Source: G965216745 sp965216745 (GTDB lineage: Bacteria; Pseudomonadota; Alphaproteobacteria; Rickettsiales; Anaplasmataceae). From it: 64,000 nucleotides of DNA. The first letter of the stretch is position 1; each line of letters begins with the position of its first letter. The position numbers and the translations under genes are program-made. The notes below the pieces were generated by a model. That model was not told where the DNA came from. It worked only from the letters and a program-made list of their open reading frames with translations, and searched no databases. Positions 28,890 to 38,567 of the stretch are shown piece by piece. The stretch covers positions 1,043,492 to 1,107,491 of the forward strand of contig OZ244191.1 of NCBI GenBank assembly GCA_965216745.1. The letters run 5' to 3'.

Positions 28890-29220
28890 ATAAGAATATA
28901 TATATATAATATTAACTAGCCATTAAAACAATCATTAGGTTTTTTATAAAAAAAAATTACAAAATCATCACGCATAAAATAATAAAAATATATTCAAATC
29001 ATGATTAAGAAAGACTTTTTTTTATTTAAACAATCTAAAATCAACACTAGTGGATAATTAAACAATAAACAACTCATTTAAAAATGATTTCTTTCTAATT
29101 CAACAATTTTTCACATTAAAATCATTGTGATAAAAACTTATAAAACATAAATGTTGCGCCTCGAAAATAATATGCTAGATTTGCATAATCTAGATTTTAT
29201 CAATTTTTAATAAGGTGTAT
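28890..29220. other. divergent promoter region folD / flgD
   Basis: About 330 bp of AT-rich spacer between divergently transcribed folD and flgD. Apart from the inverted repeat at 29175-29193 I see no recognisable operator, RNA or small gene. No convincing TTAA-N7-TTAA (CtrA-type) site or sigma-28-type promoter was found by eye. Confidence 0.5.
29175..29193 (+). promoter_or_regulatory. inverted repeat upstream of flgD
   Basis: CTAGATT-TGCAT-AATCTAG is a perfect 7-bp inverted repeat with a 5-nt centre, ending 27 nt before the flgD ATG. Such spacing fits an operator overlapping the transcription start, or a hairpin in the leader. No factor can be named. Confidence 0.4.
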
Positions 29221-29856
29221 ATGTCAGATCCACTTATGTTTTCAGACGACCCAATGAATTTGCAAGAAAACTTTCTTAAATTACTTTCAGCAGAAATAAA
29301 ATGGCAGGACCCTACTGATCCTGTTGATGCAAAAGATTTCACGCAACAACTATCCTCGCTTGTTATGGTGGCTCAATCTTCTAAAGCAAACTCTCATCTT
29401 GAAAAGATAGCTGAATCAGGCTCTAATTGTAAAGAGAGCCAAAACATGATAAATTACATGTCATACATAGATAAAGAAGTAGTCGCCGATACCAGCAAAA
29501 CCAACTTATCTAATGGATCTGCAACATGCTATTTCAAAACAAAAGATAAAGGTGAACCTGTATATCTTTCAATTTACAACAAGAAAGGTGAAGAAGTCAT
29601 GAATAGACTCGTATATAGTCAAAATAATGGCATTAATAACTTGGAATGGGATGGAAGAGACGAAAGCGGAAGATATTTGGGTGATGGAGAATTTTATCTG
29701 AAAGTTGCAGATAAAAATGGATTAAATTTGGAATCCAATATAGAAGGTCAAGTTCAATCAATACAAATGTTTGAATCAAAACCATACCTAGAAATTGATG
29801 GTGCATTGGTCTCTATCGACCAAATATTAAAAGTATCTCACAAAAGAAAATCTTAG
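29221..29856 (+). CDS. flgD: flagellar hook capping protein FlgD
   Basis: FlgD caps the growing hook so that FlgE subunits can polymerise, and is later replaced. I chose the ATG at 29221, with AAGG just upstream; the frame also opens with GTG at 29215. The N-terminal export and capping region is typical (NFLKLLSAEIKWQDPTDPVDAKDFTQQLSSLV, about residues 15-48). The rest has the FlgD Ig-like/tudor fold with the recognisable NNLEWDGRDESGRYLGDGEFYLKV strand pattern. It is followed 37 nt later by flgE. Of normal length (211 residues) and apparently intact, which argues for a working hook rather than a relic. Confidence 0.9.
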   Translation: MSDPLMFSDDPMNLQENFLKLLSAEIKWQDPTDPVDAKDFTQQLSSLVMVAQSSKANSHLEKIAESGSNCKESQNMINYMSYIDKEVVADTSKTNLSNGSATCYFKTKDKGEPVYLSIYNKKGEEVMNRLVYSQNNGINNLEWDGRDESGRYLGDGEFYLKVADKNGLNLESNIEGQVQSIQMFESKPYLEIDGALVSIDQILKVSHKRKS

Positions 29857-29893
29857 ATCAGTTAAATATTTTTTATTATAATAGGAGTCAAAA

Positions 29894-32800
29894 ATGAGCA
29901 TGTATAATTCTTTAGGAATCAGCGTTGAAGGAATAAGAGCCCACTCACATGCAATGGGAAATGTTTCCAATGACCTCGCAAATGCCAGTACAGACGGCTT
30001 TAAAGGCAAAAAAACTGGATTTGAATGGATAGTTATAGGCGGAGAATATAACGGAGGAACAAAAGCATATGATATCCAAACCTTGAACTTGCAAGGGCCA
30101 GTAAAGCAATCCGATATAAGCACTCACATAGCCATAGAAGGAGACGGAATGCTTGTAGTCAGCCAAAGCCCTAACGAAAATGACAATTTCTTATTCACCA
30201 GGTCTGGATCTTTTGCAGAAGATAAAAACGGGAACCTAATAAATAATGATGGGATGTTTTTAAAAGCTTGGGCATTAAATGATACACAAAATGAAAATCA
30301 AGAAGTAACACTAGGACAACTTGAAACTGTCAATTTGAAAGGAATTGGCGTAAGCGCAATACCAACAACGCAAGTATTGATGAACATGAATCTGAATGCA
30401 GACGAAAACATACAAAAAGGAATGAAACAAGAATTACACATTAAAAATGAGGAAGGAAAAAAACTAGAACTTGACGAATTAATACTTCCTGATCAAATGT
30501 CAGCAGGTGATAGCATAAAAATATCACTCTCCAACGGTACCACACATGATTTCACATATGGAGGTGTACATTCCAGCTCACAAATGCAAGATTTTGGCTT
30601 CAATACAATATTAGGAGCTAATCAAATATCACAAGATTTTGCAGCACTGAAAGATGGGGATGCGTTCACCATACATACTCCATCATCTGGCACAGTTGCG
30701 TTTCAATATTCAAAACACTCACCCAGCACAGGGTTAGGGTATTTCAATACACTTAACAACCTTGCATCAGCTATTGACGCTAGCCCTGGCCTTATATCTA
30801 AAGTATCAAATGGACAATTATATATCTCCGCTCAGCACGCAAGCGAGAAAATAACCTTTTCGAATTCACATAGCACTGAAAACATGGGAAAAAGCAATGA
30901 CATTAGCAATGTTTTTGGCAAAGATACTCCCAAAAGTGAAGTTTATTCTGTAATAACAGGAGTCACAACTCCTTTATACGGATCTGGTAGCGCTAATGAG
31001 AAATTCACAACAGGTATAGGGTATGGAGATGGTATAGCCATAAGTTTGACCAATGGAGAGAAACACATTTTCACTTATAATGAAACTCCAAAAGATGGAG
31101 CCAATGAATTTAATTCCCTAGCCAGTCTCAGCAAGTCTATAAGTTCAATAAATTCACTCAACTCAAACATATTAAACGACAATCAGCTCAGAATAGGTGC
31201 TGTGAAAAATCATATAATGTCTATAGAAAATATTAATAATTCTAATACTGCAGACAAACTAGGAATAAATATCGATTCATCATTTAAAGAAGGTATAAAA
31301 GAAGGTGATTCAATGAAAATTTCAATTGGAAGCTATGACAATCTATCATCAAAGTTATCAATTAATTCATCAGACAATTTGAATAAAATTTCTCAAATTA
31401 GATCTGAAGACTTGATCAAAAATGAGAATTTCAACATCTATAGAACTTCCGATATATTTGAAAATGTTGAGAATAATGATGGAATACAAATAAACATAGA
31501 TGGAGAAAAAGAACCATTAAATCTTCAATACGTAAAATACTCACCAAATACATCTATAGGCCAATTCAACTCTCTTGAAACTTTAAACAAAGCAATAAAT
31601 CAATCCACTTCAGTAACAAGCAAAATAATAGAATCACGGAAAATTGAAATTTCAACATCAAACAATTCAAAATTCATAAAATCAATTTCTAGTTATGGAG
31701 AAGGCAAAAGCCAAATTGCAGAAAAACTAGGAATCGCATTAAATCAACCTCCTAAAAAAGGAGACACTTTAGATTTAGCATTAGACAATGGTCGACAACA
31801 TGTATTCATGTTTACAGGAGACAATGTTCCTCGTTCACATATGGGAGAATTCAACAGTATAAATGGACTAATCGAAGCAATAAACGAAATCACTTTAGGA
31901 AGCTTAGATTCATCTATAAAGAACGAAAATTTCAATATACAACCTGGGATAAAATCACCTACATCAATCAAATCTGCAAGCGGAAATATTGCAGAATACT
32001 TAGGAATGAACGTTTTTTCAGAAGAAATGGAGTTTAGATATGTAGCAAACAATCCCAACACTACAATAGGAGAATTCAATGATATTTTAACATTAAATTC
32101 ATCTCTGAATGAAAAATCAGGACTTAAATCAAGTATCAGTGAAAGTGGCAAAGAAATGCATATAAAAACCAATAACGGTGCTAATTTCAAATTTATTTCA
32201 GATATAAATAATACCGGAAATTCCAATATAGCCACAGAACTTGGTTTCAGACAATCAGATATTGTTAAATCTATAGGTCTTTATACAGATAATTCAGTAT
32301 CAGAAAATAGCTTTGCCAATACAAGAGAGCTAGCAAGGCTTATAAACGCAAGCGAAGGTGTATCTGCAGAAATAAAAAATGAATCGTCAATAGAAGTTTT
32401 TGCAGACAGCATAGCGGAAAACATTCAATTTACTAACGCCAATCATAATTCAGGAAAAAACAACTTACTCAAAACTTTGGGATTAGGGGATAATTCTATA
32501 ATAAGCCCAAGATATTCACCTGAAGATAGCACAAAAAATATTTCATCTAATTCAATAGAACCTAATTTCTCACACAACTTATTAATATACGACAGCTTAG
32601 GATCCTCTCATAACTTACAAAGTGGATTTATCAAACTAGACCAAAATCAATGGGTGATGGAAATTTATGCTCTAAACAAAGATGAAATTATCACTGACAG
32701 AAATGACGGATTACTAGGTTTTGCAGAATTAGAGTTTAATGGAGACGGGACTCTACATAAAAACAATTTCATATCATTGTCAAGATCCAATGAATCTCCT

Positions 32801-33328
32801 ACAGACATCAAAATTAACTGGAAAAATGGAGCAGAATCATCAAAAATAGCATTTGATCTGGGAGAAACAGACCCTAGAAATCAGATTTCCGATTTCGCAT
32901 ATACGCAAGGATTGAGACAATTTAGTGCAGAATATAATATAGATTCTTTCGAACAAAATGGAACACCGGTGGGTAACGTTAGAAGAATAGACATTGATAA
33001 AGACGGATTCATAGTAGCAAACTTTTCTAACGGCACCAGCAGACAATTTTATAAGATTCCTATAGCAGAATTTCCTAACATGAATGGATTAAAAGCAGAA
33101 ACTTCTAATGCATATTCTCAAACAAGTGAATCTGGTGACTTCATATTGCAAGGCCCAGGGCAAGGACAAGTAGGTAAAATAAGACCCGCTGCTTTAGAAC
33201 AATCTAATACAGATGTCTATTCAGCACTATTCAAAATGATCGAGTACAAACATAAAATGCAATCTAATATAAAAGCATTAAATACTAGCGATAAAATGTT
33301 GGAAGAAATATCAAGGCAAACTGCATAG
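29894..33328 (+). CDS. flgE: flagellar hook protein FlgE, very long
   Basis: FlgE polymerises into the flexible hook outside the cell. The ends are canonical: an N-terminal rod/hook signature (YNSLGISVEGIRAHSHAMGNVSNDLANASTDGFKG) and a C-terminal helix (SNTDVYSALFKMIEYKHKMQSNIKALNTSDKML) that pair in the D0 domain. At 1144 residues it is more than twice the usual 400-600. The extra length is a tandem series of about six modules carrying GxFNxLxxLxxAI patterns near residues 270, 395, 542, 639, 715 and 797, each followed by short beta-strand segments, resembling the IN repeats of flagellins and hook proteins. TAGGAG precedes the ATG. It forms an operon with flgD. The expanded surface domain is unusual; the frame is fully open. 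Confidence 0.92.
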   Translation: MSMYNSLGISVEGIRAHSHAMGNVSNDLANASTDGFKGKKTGFEWIVIGGEYNGGTKAYDIQTLNLQGPVKQSDISTHIAIEGDGMLVVSQSPNENDNFLFTRSGSFAEDKNGNLINNDGMFLKAWALNDTQNENQEVTLGQLETVNLKGIGVSAIPTTQVLMNMNLNADENIQKGMKQELHIKNEEGKKLELDELILPDQMSAGDSIKISLSNGTTHDFTYGGVHSSSQMQDFGFNTILGANQISQDFAALKDGDAFTIHTPSSGTVAFQYSKHSPSTGLGYFNTLNNLASAIDASPGLISKVSNGQLYISAQHASEKITFSNSHSTENMGKSNDISNVFGKDTPKSEVYSVITGVTTPLYGSGSANEKFTTGIGYGDGIAISLTNGEKHIFTYNETPKDGANEFNSLASLSKSISSINSLNSNILNDNQLRIGAVKNHIMSIENINNSNTADKLGINIDSSFKEGIKEGDSMKISIGSYDNLSSKLSINSSDNLNKISQIRSEDLIKNENFNIYRTSDIFENVENNDGIQINIDGEKEPLNLQYVKYSPNTSIGQFNSLETLNKAINQSTSVTSKIIESRKIEISTSNNSKFIKSISSYGEGKSQIAEKLGIALNQPPKKGDTLDLALDNGRQHVFMFTGDNVPRSHMGEFNSINGLIEAINEITLGSLDSSIKNENFNIQPGIKSPTSIKSASGNIAEYLGMNVFSEEMEFRYVANNPNTTIGEFNDILTLNSSLNEKSGLKSSISESGKEMHIKTNNGANFKFISDINNTGNSNIATELGFRQSDIVKSIGLYTDNSVSENSFANTRELARLINASEGVSAEIKNESSIEVFADSIAENIQFTNANHNSGKNNLLKTLGLGDNSIISPRYSPEDSTKNISSNSIEPNFSHNLLIYDSLGSSHNLQSGFIKLDQNQWVMEIYALNKDEIITDRNDGLLGFAELEFNGDGTLHKNNFISLSRSNESPTDIKINWKNGAESSKIAFDLGETDPRNQISDFAYTQGLRQFSAEYNIDSFEQNGTPVGNVRRIDIDKDGFIVANFSNGTSRQFYKIPIAEFPNMNGLKAETSNAYSQTSESGDFILQGPGQGQVGKIRPAALEQSNTDVYSALFKMIEYKHKMQSNIKALNTSDKMLEEISRQTA

Positions 33329-33337
33329 AATAAAATC

Positions 33338-33372
33338 AACATACCTTGCAACATAGTTGTAGAGTATGTTGC
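33338..33372. terminator. inverted repeats between convergent flgE and aspS
   Basis: GCAACATA (33348-33355) pairs with TATGTTGC (33365-33372) around a 9-nt loop, and an overlapping alternative pairs AACATAC (33338-33344) with GTATGTT (33364-33370). A second small hairpin (TATCAG...CTGATA) follows at about 33379-33399. Located just after flgE and before the convergent aspS end, so a bidirectional terminator is plausible, although no clean T-tract follows on the plus strand. Confidence 0.4.
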
Positions 33373-33547
33373 CTATGTTATCAGCAAAAAAAACTGATAA
33401 TTCAGTGTTGTATAAAATAGAACAAGCATTCAAAGACAATTCACATATATAACAATTATTTAAAAAAATATACACATTGAGACAATCAAAAAAATTAAAC
33501 AAAAATTCAAAATAAAGCTCAAAATATATAAATCTGGATTTTTTGTT

Positions 33548-35320
33548 TTATTTTTTAGACTTGATTTGTATTCCTAACTCTTCAAGAGTGTCATCAGAAA
33601 CTTCAGAAGGAGCACCTAAAAGTAAATCTTGAGAACTTTGATTCATTGGGAAACACAATACACTTCTTATATTTTCTTCGCCACGCAGAAGCATTATTAT
33701 TCTTTCGATTCCAAATGCAAGACCACCATGTGGAGGTGCTCCAAATTCAAAAGCTCTTAACAACCCACCAAAAGTTTGTTGTATATGGGATTCGTCATAG
33801 CCCACTATTTGAAAAGCTTGTTTCATTATATCTACTTTATGATTCCTTATAGCACCACTAGCAATTTCAACTCCATTACAAACAACATCGAATTGGTAAG
33901 CCAATATGTTGCTTATTTCACCATCTAATGAGCTTTGGGGCATAGAAAAAGGATTATGAGAAAAATCTATTTCACCTTCAGCACCAAAAGCAAAATAAGG
34001 AAAATCTAACACCCAACATAATGAAAACAAATTATCGTCGATCAAGTTCATTTCTTGACCAACAATATTTCTCAATTTCCCGGAAACCATAGCTGCTTTT
34101 TGAACATAATCACAGTAAAACATTACTGCATCTCCCTGATTTAAATTAAAAGATGTTTTTATTTCAGAGAAATCATCAAAAAACTTAGCAAGTGATCCAC
34201 GAACTGAAACATTGTCATCAAAAATCAAATAACCTAGCCCAGAACCTCCATATTCCTTTACAAAATCAATTTTATGATCAAAAAATTTTCTAGACATACT
34301 AGCACCTTGGGGAACAGGAACAGCACGAACAACCATACCTTGTTTTATCCCCTTGACATATACTTCTATACCCGAAGACTTAAAAATATCAGTTGCATCG
34401 TGTATTGTGATTGGATTACGCAAATCAGGCTTATCAGTGCCATACTTCAACATACACTCCTTATAAGGAATTCTAGGCATCTTCGAGTGCATCAAAGAAG
34501 AATTAGAATATTTTTCAAACACATCTATTATGACTTCCTCAGCAACCCTCAAGACATCCTCTTGCTCAACAAAAGACATCTCTATATCCAACTGATAAAA
34601 TTCAGCAGGGGAACGGTCTGCTCGCGCATCTTCATCACGAAAACAAGGTGCTATTTGAAAATAACGCTCAAAACCTGCAACCATAAGTAATTGTTTGAAT
34701 ATCTGAGGAGCCTGAGGCAAAGCGTAGAACTTGCCGTTATGTACCCTACTTGGAACCAAATAATCCCTTGCACCTTCTGGAGATGAAGCAGTAAGTATTG
34801 GGGTGTTAAACTCATAAAATCCACTAGAAATCATTAAATTTCTCATGTGATTAATTATCTTGGACCTGAAAATAATATTTCTACGATTCCTTTGTCGGCG
34901 TAAATCTAAAAAACGATATCTTGACAATATATCTTCTGGGTAAAAAGTATCATCAGATATTGGGAATGGAAGAGTATTACATTCAGAAATAAGACTCCAT
35001 TTATTTACACAAACTTCAACATCTCCATTTTCAATTTTGGGATTTATTGTTGATTCAGATCTCTTTACTATATTTCCTTCAATTCTGATTACGCTTTCTA
35101 AATTTATTTGTGAAGCTTGGTCAAAATCTTGAGTTTTATCGTGAAATACAATCTGCAATAATCCAGAAGCATCTCTCAAATCTACAAACAAAATACCACC
35201 ATGATTGCGTTTTTTGCCAACCCATCCAGACAAAATTACTTTCTTGCCTATAAATTCAGAAGATACATTACAATTCATATCATCTCTATAAACATTTTTA
35301 AAGAAAACCGCCTCAGTCAT
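33548..35320 (-). CDS. aspS: aspartyl-tRNA synthetase
   Basis: AspS charges tRNA-Asp, and in many alphaproteobacteria also tRNA-Asn for later amidation. Starting at the ATG at 35320 the protein is 590 residues, the usual bacterial-type size. It has the N-terminal OB anticodon-binding domain (GWVGKKRNHGGILFVDLRD), class II motif 2 (FRDEDARADRSPAEFYQLDIEMSF), the bacterial GAD insertion domain (about 290-410) and motif 3 (GGLAFGIERIIMLL). Whether it discriminates Asp from Asn cannot be decided here. It is monocistronic as far as can be seen, divergent from acnA. Confidence 0.96.
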   Translation of the reverse strand: MTEAVFFKNVYRDDMNCNVSSEFIGKKVILSGWVGKKRNHGGILFVDLRDASGLLQIVFHDKTQDFDQASQINLESVIRIEGNIVKRSESTINPKIENGDVEVCVNKWSLISECNTLPFPISDDTFYPEDILSRYRFLDLRRQRNRRNIIFRSKIINHMRNLMISSGFYEFNTPILTASSPEGARDYLVPSRVHNGKFYALPQAPQIFKQLLMVAGFERYFQIAPCFRDEDARADRSPAEFYQLDIEMSFVEQEDVLRVAEEVIIDVFEKYSNSSLMHSKMPRIPYKECMLKYGTDKPDLRNPITIHDATDIFKSSGIEVYVKGIKQGMVVRAVPVPQGASMSRKFFDHKIDFVKEYGGSGLGYLIFDDNVSVRGSLAKFFDDFSEIKTSFNLNQGDAVMFYCDYVQKAAMVSGKLRNIVGQEMNLIDDNLFSLCWVLDFPYFAFGAEGEIDFSHNPFSMPQSSLDGEISNILAYQFDVVCNGVEIASGAIRNHKVDIMKQAFQIVGYDESHIQQTFGGLLRAFEFGAPPHGGLAFGIERIIMLLRGEENIRSVLCFPMNQSSQDLLLGAPSEVSDDTLEELGIQIKSKK

Positions 35321-35627
35321 TTTAATCCCTAACAACTTACATCATAAAGACATGATATATCAAAATATCTTGGCAGCAATGCATATATAAACACATTATG
35401 CTTATTTTGTTGATTAACATTGATTGAATTTGCAATCATATAATTTATGAAGCACACCTATACACTCAATTATCAATCCAACATAAATAATTTTGGAGTA
35501 TAAATTATTGAAAATAAATCAATTTCAATCCATGAACGCTACCAGCATGCATGAAATATTTTCACTATCATATAAAAAATGATTTGTATAAACATAAAGC
35601 CAATATTCATTGAATGTTAAAGTTAAA

Positions 35628-35646
35628 TTGTTATCATTGATAACAA
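35628..35646 (+). promoter_or_regulatory. 19-bp palindrome upstream of acnA
   Basis: TTGTTATC-ATT-GATAACAA is a perfect inverted repeat with 8-bp arms, ending 22 nt before the acnA GTG start. The remaining spacer to aspS (35321-35627) shows nothing else. The symmetry and position fit a dimeric repressor or activator site; the sequence loosely recalls ferric-uptake-type boxes but does not match them closely. Confidence 0.5.
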
Positions 35647-35668
35647 ATTATTTCATGCGAACATCAAA

Positions 35669-38251
35669 GTGCTATATCTAAAAAGAACTAATCAATTTTC
35701 ATATTATTCAATAAATGAAGCAGCTAAAAAGTTTGGCTGCGATACATACAAATTACCCATATCCATCAAAATATTGCTCGAAAATGTTATACGCAATTTC
35801 TCAAATAAGGAGGAATACATTAAAGACCTATTAAATTGGCAAAAAAACTCTAATGAAAAAGAAATTCAGTTCAAACCTTCTAGAGTGCTAATGCAGGATT
35901 TCACTGGGGTTCCAGCACTAGTAGATCTAGCTTCAATGCGGGATGCTGTACATCTAAGAGATGGAGATTCTACAAAAGTTAATCCAAAAGTTCCTGTAGA
36001 TTTAATAATAGATCATTCAATACAAGTAGATGATTTTGGATCAGATAAATCAATAATACACAATATGAATCTCGAGATGCAAAGAAATATGGAAAGATAT
36101 GAATTTCTGAAATGGAGCCAAGATGCATTCACAAATCTCAGAATTATCCCCCCTGGAAAAGGAATATGTCATCAAGTTAACATAGAATTCTTATCTAAAG
36201 TAATTGCCAAAAATAAAGATAATAATGAAATTATTGCATATCCAGATACACTTGTAGGAACTGACAGCCATACTACAATGGTAAACTGTCTGTGTGTTCT
36301 TGGTTGGGGTGTTGGAGGAATAGAGGCTGAGTCAGTCATGCTTGGTAGATCTATATCCATGCTTATACCTGAAGTAATAGGAGTAAGATTAGTAAACAAA
36401 TTACGGGAGGGTGTTACAGCAACAGACTTAGTTTTAAATATAACTAAATTACTTAGAGAAAAAAAAGTTGTGCAAAAATTCGTAGAATTTTATGGCCCTG
36501 GGCTGCAAAACTTGTCCTTAGAGGATAGAGGCACAATTTCAAATATGGCTCCGGAATGTGGATCTACTGTATCTATATTTCCAATAGACGAACAGACTAT
36601 AAAATATTTACATAATACTGGACGTTCAGAAGAACAAATACGATTTGTGGAAGAATACGCAAAAATACAAGGTCTTTGGTCTCAGAACAAATATATTAAA
36701 TTCAGTGACTCAATAGAAATAGATTTAAGTTCAATTAACCCTACTGTCGCAGGGCCAAAAAGACCTCAAGATATGTTGTTACTAAAAAATGTTCCTTACA
36801 CAATATCGGAGAAAATTGATAGCAAAAGAGAAAAACATACTGATAAATTACATGATGGATCAGTAGTAATAGCTGCAATAACAAGCTGTACAAACACCTC
36901 CAATCCTTCGGTTATGATATCAGCAGGTTTATTGGCAAAAAATGCAATCAACAAAGGATTAAAAGTGAAGAAATGGACAAAAACGTCATTCGCTCCTGGA
37001 TCGCAGATAGTAACACAGTACCTCATCAACGCAAATCTAAAACAATATCTAGATCAATTGGGATTCAATCTTGTTGGGTATGGATGTACAACTTGTATAG
37101 GAAATTCAGGACCATTACATCATGAAGCAGAAGAAGAAGCATCCAATTTCAAATTTGCCTCTGTATTATCAGGTAATCGTAATTTCGAAGGTAGAGTACA
37201 TCCTCATGTGAAGTTTAATTATTTGGCCTCACCTCCTCTGGTTGTAGCTTACGCAATTGCTGGCTCAGTAACTATTGATATAGAAAAAGAACCTCTAGGA
37301 ATCGGATATAATGACTCACCAATTTACCTAAAAGACATATGGCCATCTGACGAAGAAATTCAAAACATTGTAAACAACAGCTTGAACAGAAATTTATTCA
37401 TAGAAAGATATGCCAAAATTTCTGAAGGTGGCAAGGAATGGGAATCATTAGGGTCGAAAAACACAAAAACAACATATCAATGGAAAGAAAATAGCTCTTA
37501 TATAGTAAAAGCTCCTTACTTTGATATCATCCAAAAAAACAAAATAAAACAAGGTAGCAAATTTTCCATTAACAACTCAAGAATTCTTTGTGTTTTTGGA
37601 GATTCCATTACAACTGATCATATATCTCCAGCTGGAGCAATCAATAAAAACAGTCCTGCTGCTATTTATTTGTCAGAAAGTAACATTGAACACCAAAATT
37701 TCAATTCGTATGGATCGCGAAGGGGGAATCATGAAGTTATGGTAAGAGGAACATTTGCAAACACAAGAATAAAAAATCTCATGACAAATGGCAAAGAAGG
37801 TGGATATACAATGCATCAACCCTCAGGAGAGGAAATGTTTATTTTTGACGCAGCTATGAAATACAAAGAAACCAATACAGATCTAATAGTAATAGGTGGA
37901 AAGGATTATGGTATGGGTTCTAGTAGAGATTGGGCCGCCAAAGGAACTATGCTTTTAGGTGTAAAAGCTGTAATAGCAGAAAGCTTCGAAAGAATACATA
38001 AATCCAACCTTATTGGCATGGGAGTGCTGCCATTAAAATTCGAATCTTCAAGAATGAATTTCAAAGGAAATGAAGTCTTATCTATTATAATTCCATCCTT
38101 AGAACCAAATGCAGATGCAGATTGCAAAGTGTTGTTTCCAGATGAAACATGTTTATCAATTAAATTAAAGTGCTGTATAGATACATTCAACGAACTTGAG
38201 TATTTTTCAAAAGGTGGAATTTTAAATTCTGTAATGAATGATTTCTTATAG
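35669..38251 (+). CDS. acnA: aconitate hydratase AcnA
   Basis: Aconitase isomerises citrate to isocitrate in the TCA cycle using a [4Fe-4S] cluster. The 860-residue protein starts at a GTG (35669); the sequence from there matches the usual AcnA N-terminus (YYSINEAAKKFGCDTYKLPISIKILLENV). Cluster cysteines are visible in ITSCTNTSNPSVM and GYGCTTCIGNSG. The C-terminal swivel domain has FGDSITTDHISPAGAI and YGMGSSRDWAAKG. Complete. The palindrome just upstream suggests dedicated control. greA follows on the same strand after 316 nt. Confidence 0.96.
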   Translation: MLYLKRTNQFSYYSINEAAKKFGCDTYKLPISIKILLENVIRNFSNKEEYIKDLLNWQKNSNEKEIQFKPSRVLMQDFTGVPALVDLASMRDAVHLRDGDSTKVNPKVPVDLIIDHSIQVDDFGSDKSIIHNMNLEMQRNMERYEFLKWSQDAFTNLRIIPPGKGICHQVNIEFLSKVIAKNKDNNEIIAYPDTLVGTDSHTTMVNCLCVLGWGVGGIEAESVMLGRSISMLIPEVIGVRLVNKLREGVTATDLVLNITKLLREKKVVQKFVEFYGPGLQNLSLEDRGTISNMAPECGSTVSIFPIDEQTIKYLHNTGRSEEQIRFVEEYAKIQGLWSQNKYIKFSDSIEIDLSSINPTVAGPKRPQDMLLLKNVPYTISEKIDSKREKHTDKLHDGSVVIAAITSCTNTSNPSVMISAGLLAKNAINKGLKVKKWTKTSFAPGSQIVTQYLINANLKQYLDQLGFNLVGYGCTTCIGNSGPLHHEAEEEASNFKFASVLSGNRNFEGRVHPHVKFNYLASPPLVVAYAIAGSVTIDIEKEPLGIGYNDSPIYLKDIWPSDEEIQNIVNNSLNRNLFIERYAKISEGGKEWESLGSKNTKTTYQWKENSSYIVKAPYFDIIQKNKIKQGSKFSINNSRILCVFGDSITTDHISPAGAINKNSPAAIYLSESNIEHQNFNSYGSRRGNHEVMVRGTFANTRIKNLMTNGKEGGYTMHQPSGEEMFIFDAAMKYKETNTDLIVIGGKDYGMGSSRDWAAKGTMLLGVKAVIAESFERIHKSNLIGMGVLPLKFESSRMNFKGNEVLSIIIPSLEPNADADCKVLFPDETCLSIKLKCCIDTFNELEYFSKGGILNSVMNDFL

Positions 38252-38493
38252 AGTCAAATTAATTGAAAATGATTCTTGAGTTTCTTTGTTACGCTTTTAC
38301 CATAAACTCATTTTCATCCCCTGTAGTTGTTAATTTGATTATTGGTTTTATTTTATGTAGTTAAAGATAAGGCTCAATATAATTCAGTAAACCACCTTCT
38401 ATAAATTAATTTTGTGGTCACTAAAACTAACAATGATCATTCTAACTAATAGTTTTTATCACTAAAAGCAAATCATTGATCTAATACAATTTG

Positions 38494-38516
38494 AATAATG
38501 ATTGACAATCATTATT
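38494..38516. promoter_or_regulatory. 23-bp palindrome between acnA and greA
   Basis: AATAATGATT-GAC-AATCATTATT is a perfect inverted repeat with 10-bp arms, followed by a run of T. It could act as an AT-only intrinsic terminator for acnA, but its layout also resembles Fur-type boxes (AATGATT...AATCATT symmetry). It lies 51 nt before the greA start. Confidence 0.5.
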
Positions 38517-38529
38517 TTTTGGTAAAACA

Positions 38530-38549
38530 TGAAACAAAAATTTGTTTCA
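38530..38549. promoter_or_regulatory. 20-bp palindrome in the greA leader
   Basis: TGAAACAAA-AA-TTTGTTTCA is a perfect inverted repeat with 9-bp arms, ending 18 nt before the greA ATG and 13 nt after the previous palindrome. It may form a leader hairpin just ahead of the ribosome-binding site or be an operator. The rest of the 38252-38567 spacer is featureless. Confidence 0.45.
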
Positions 38550-38567
38550 CTATTATAGGATGCCTTT

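Noticed and set aside
34274..34690. 138-codon plus-strand frame inside aspS
   Set aside because: It lies antisense to the catalytic core of aspS, which is clearly coding on the minus strand.
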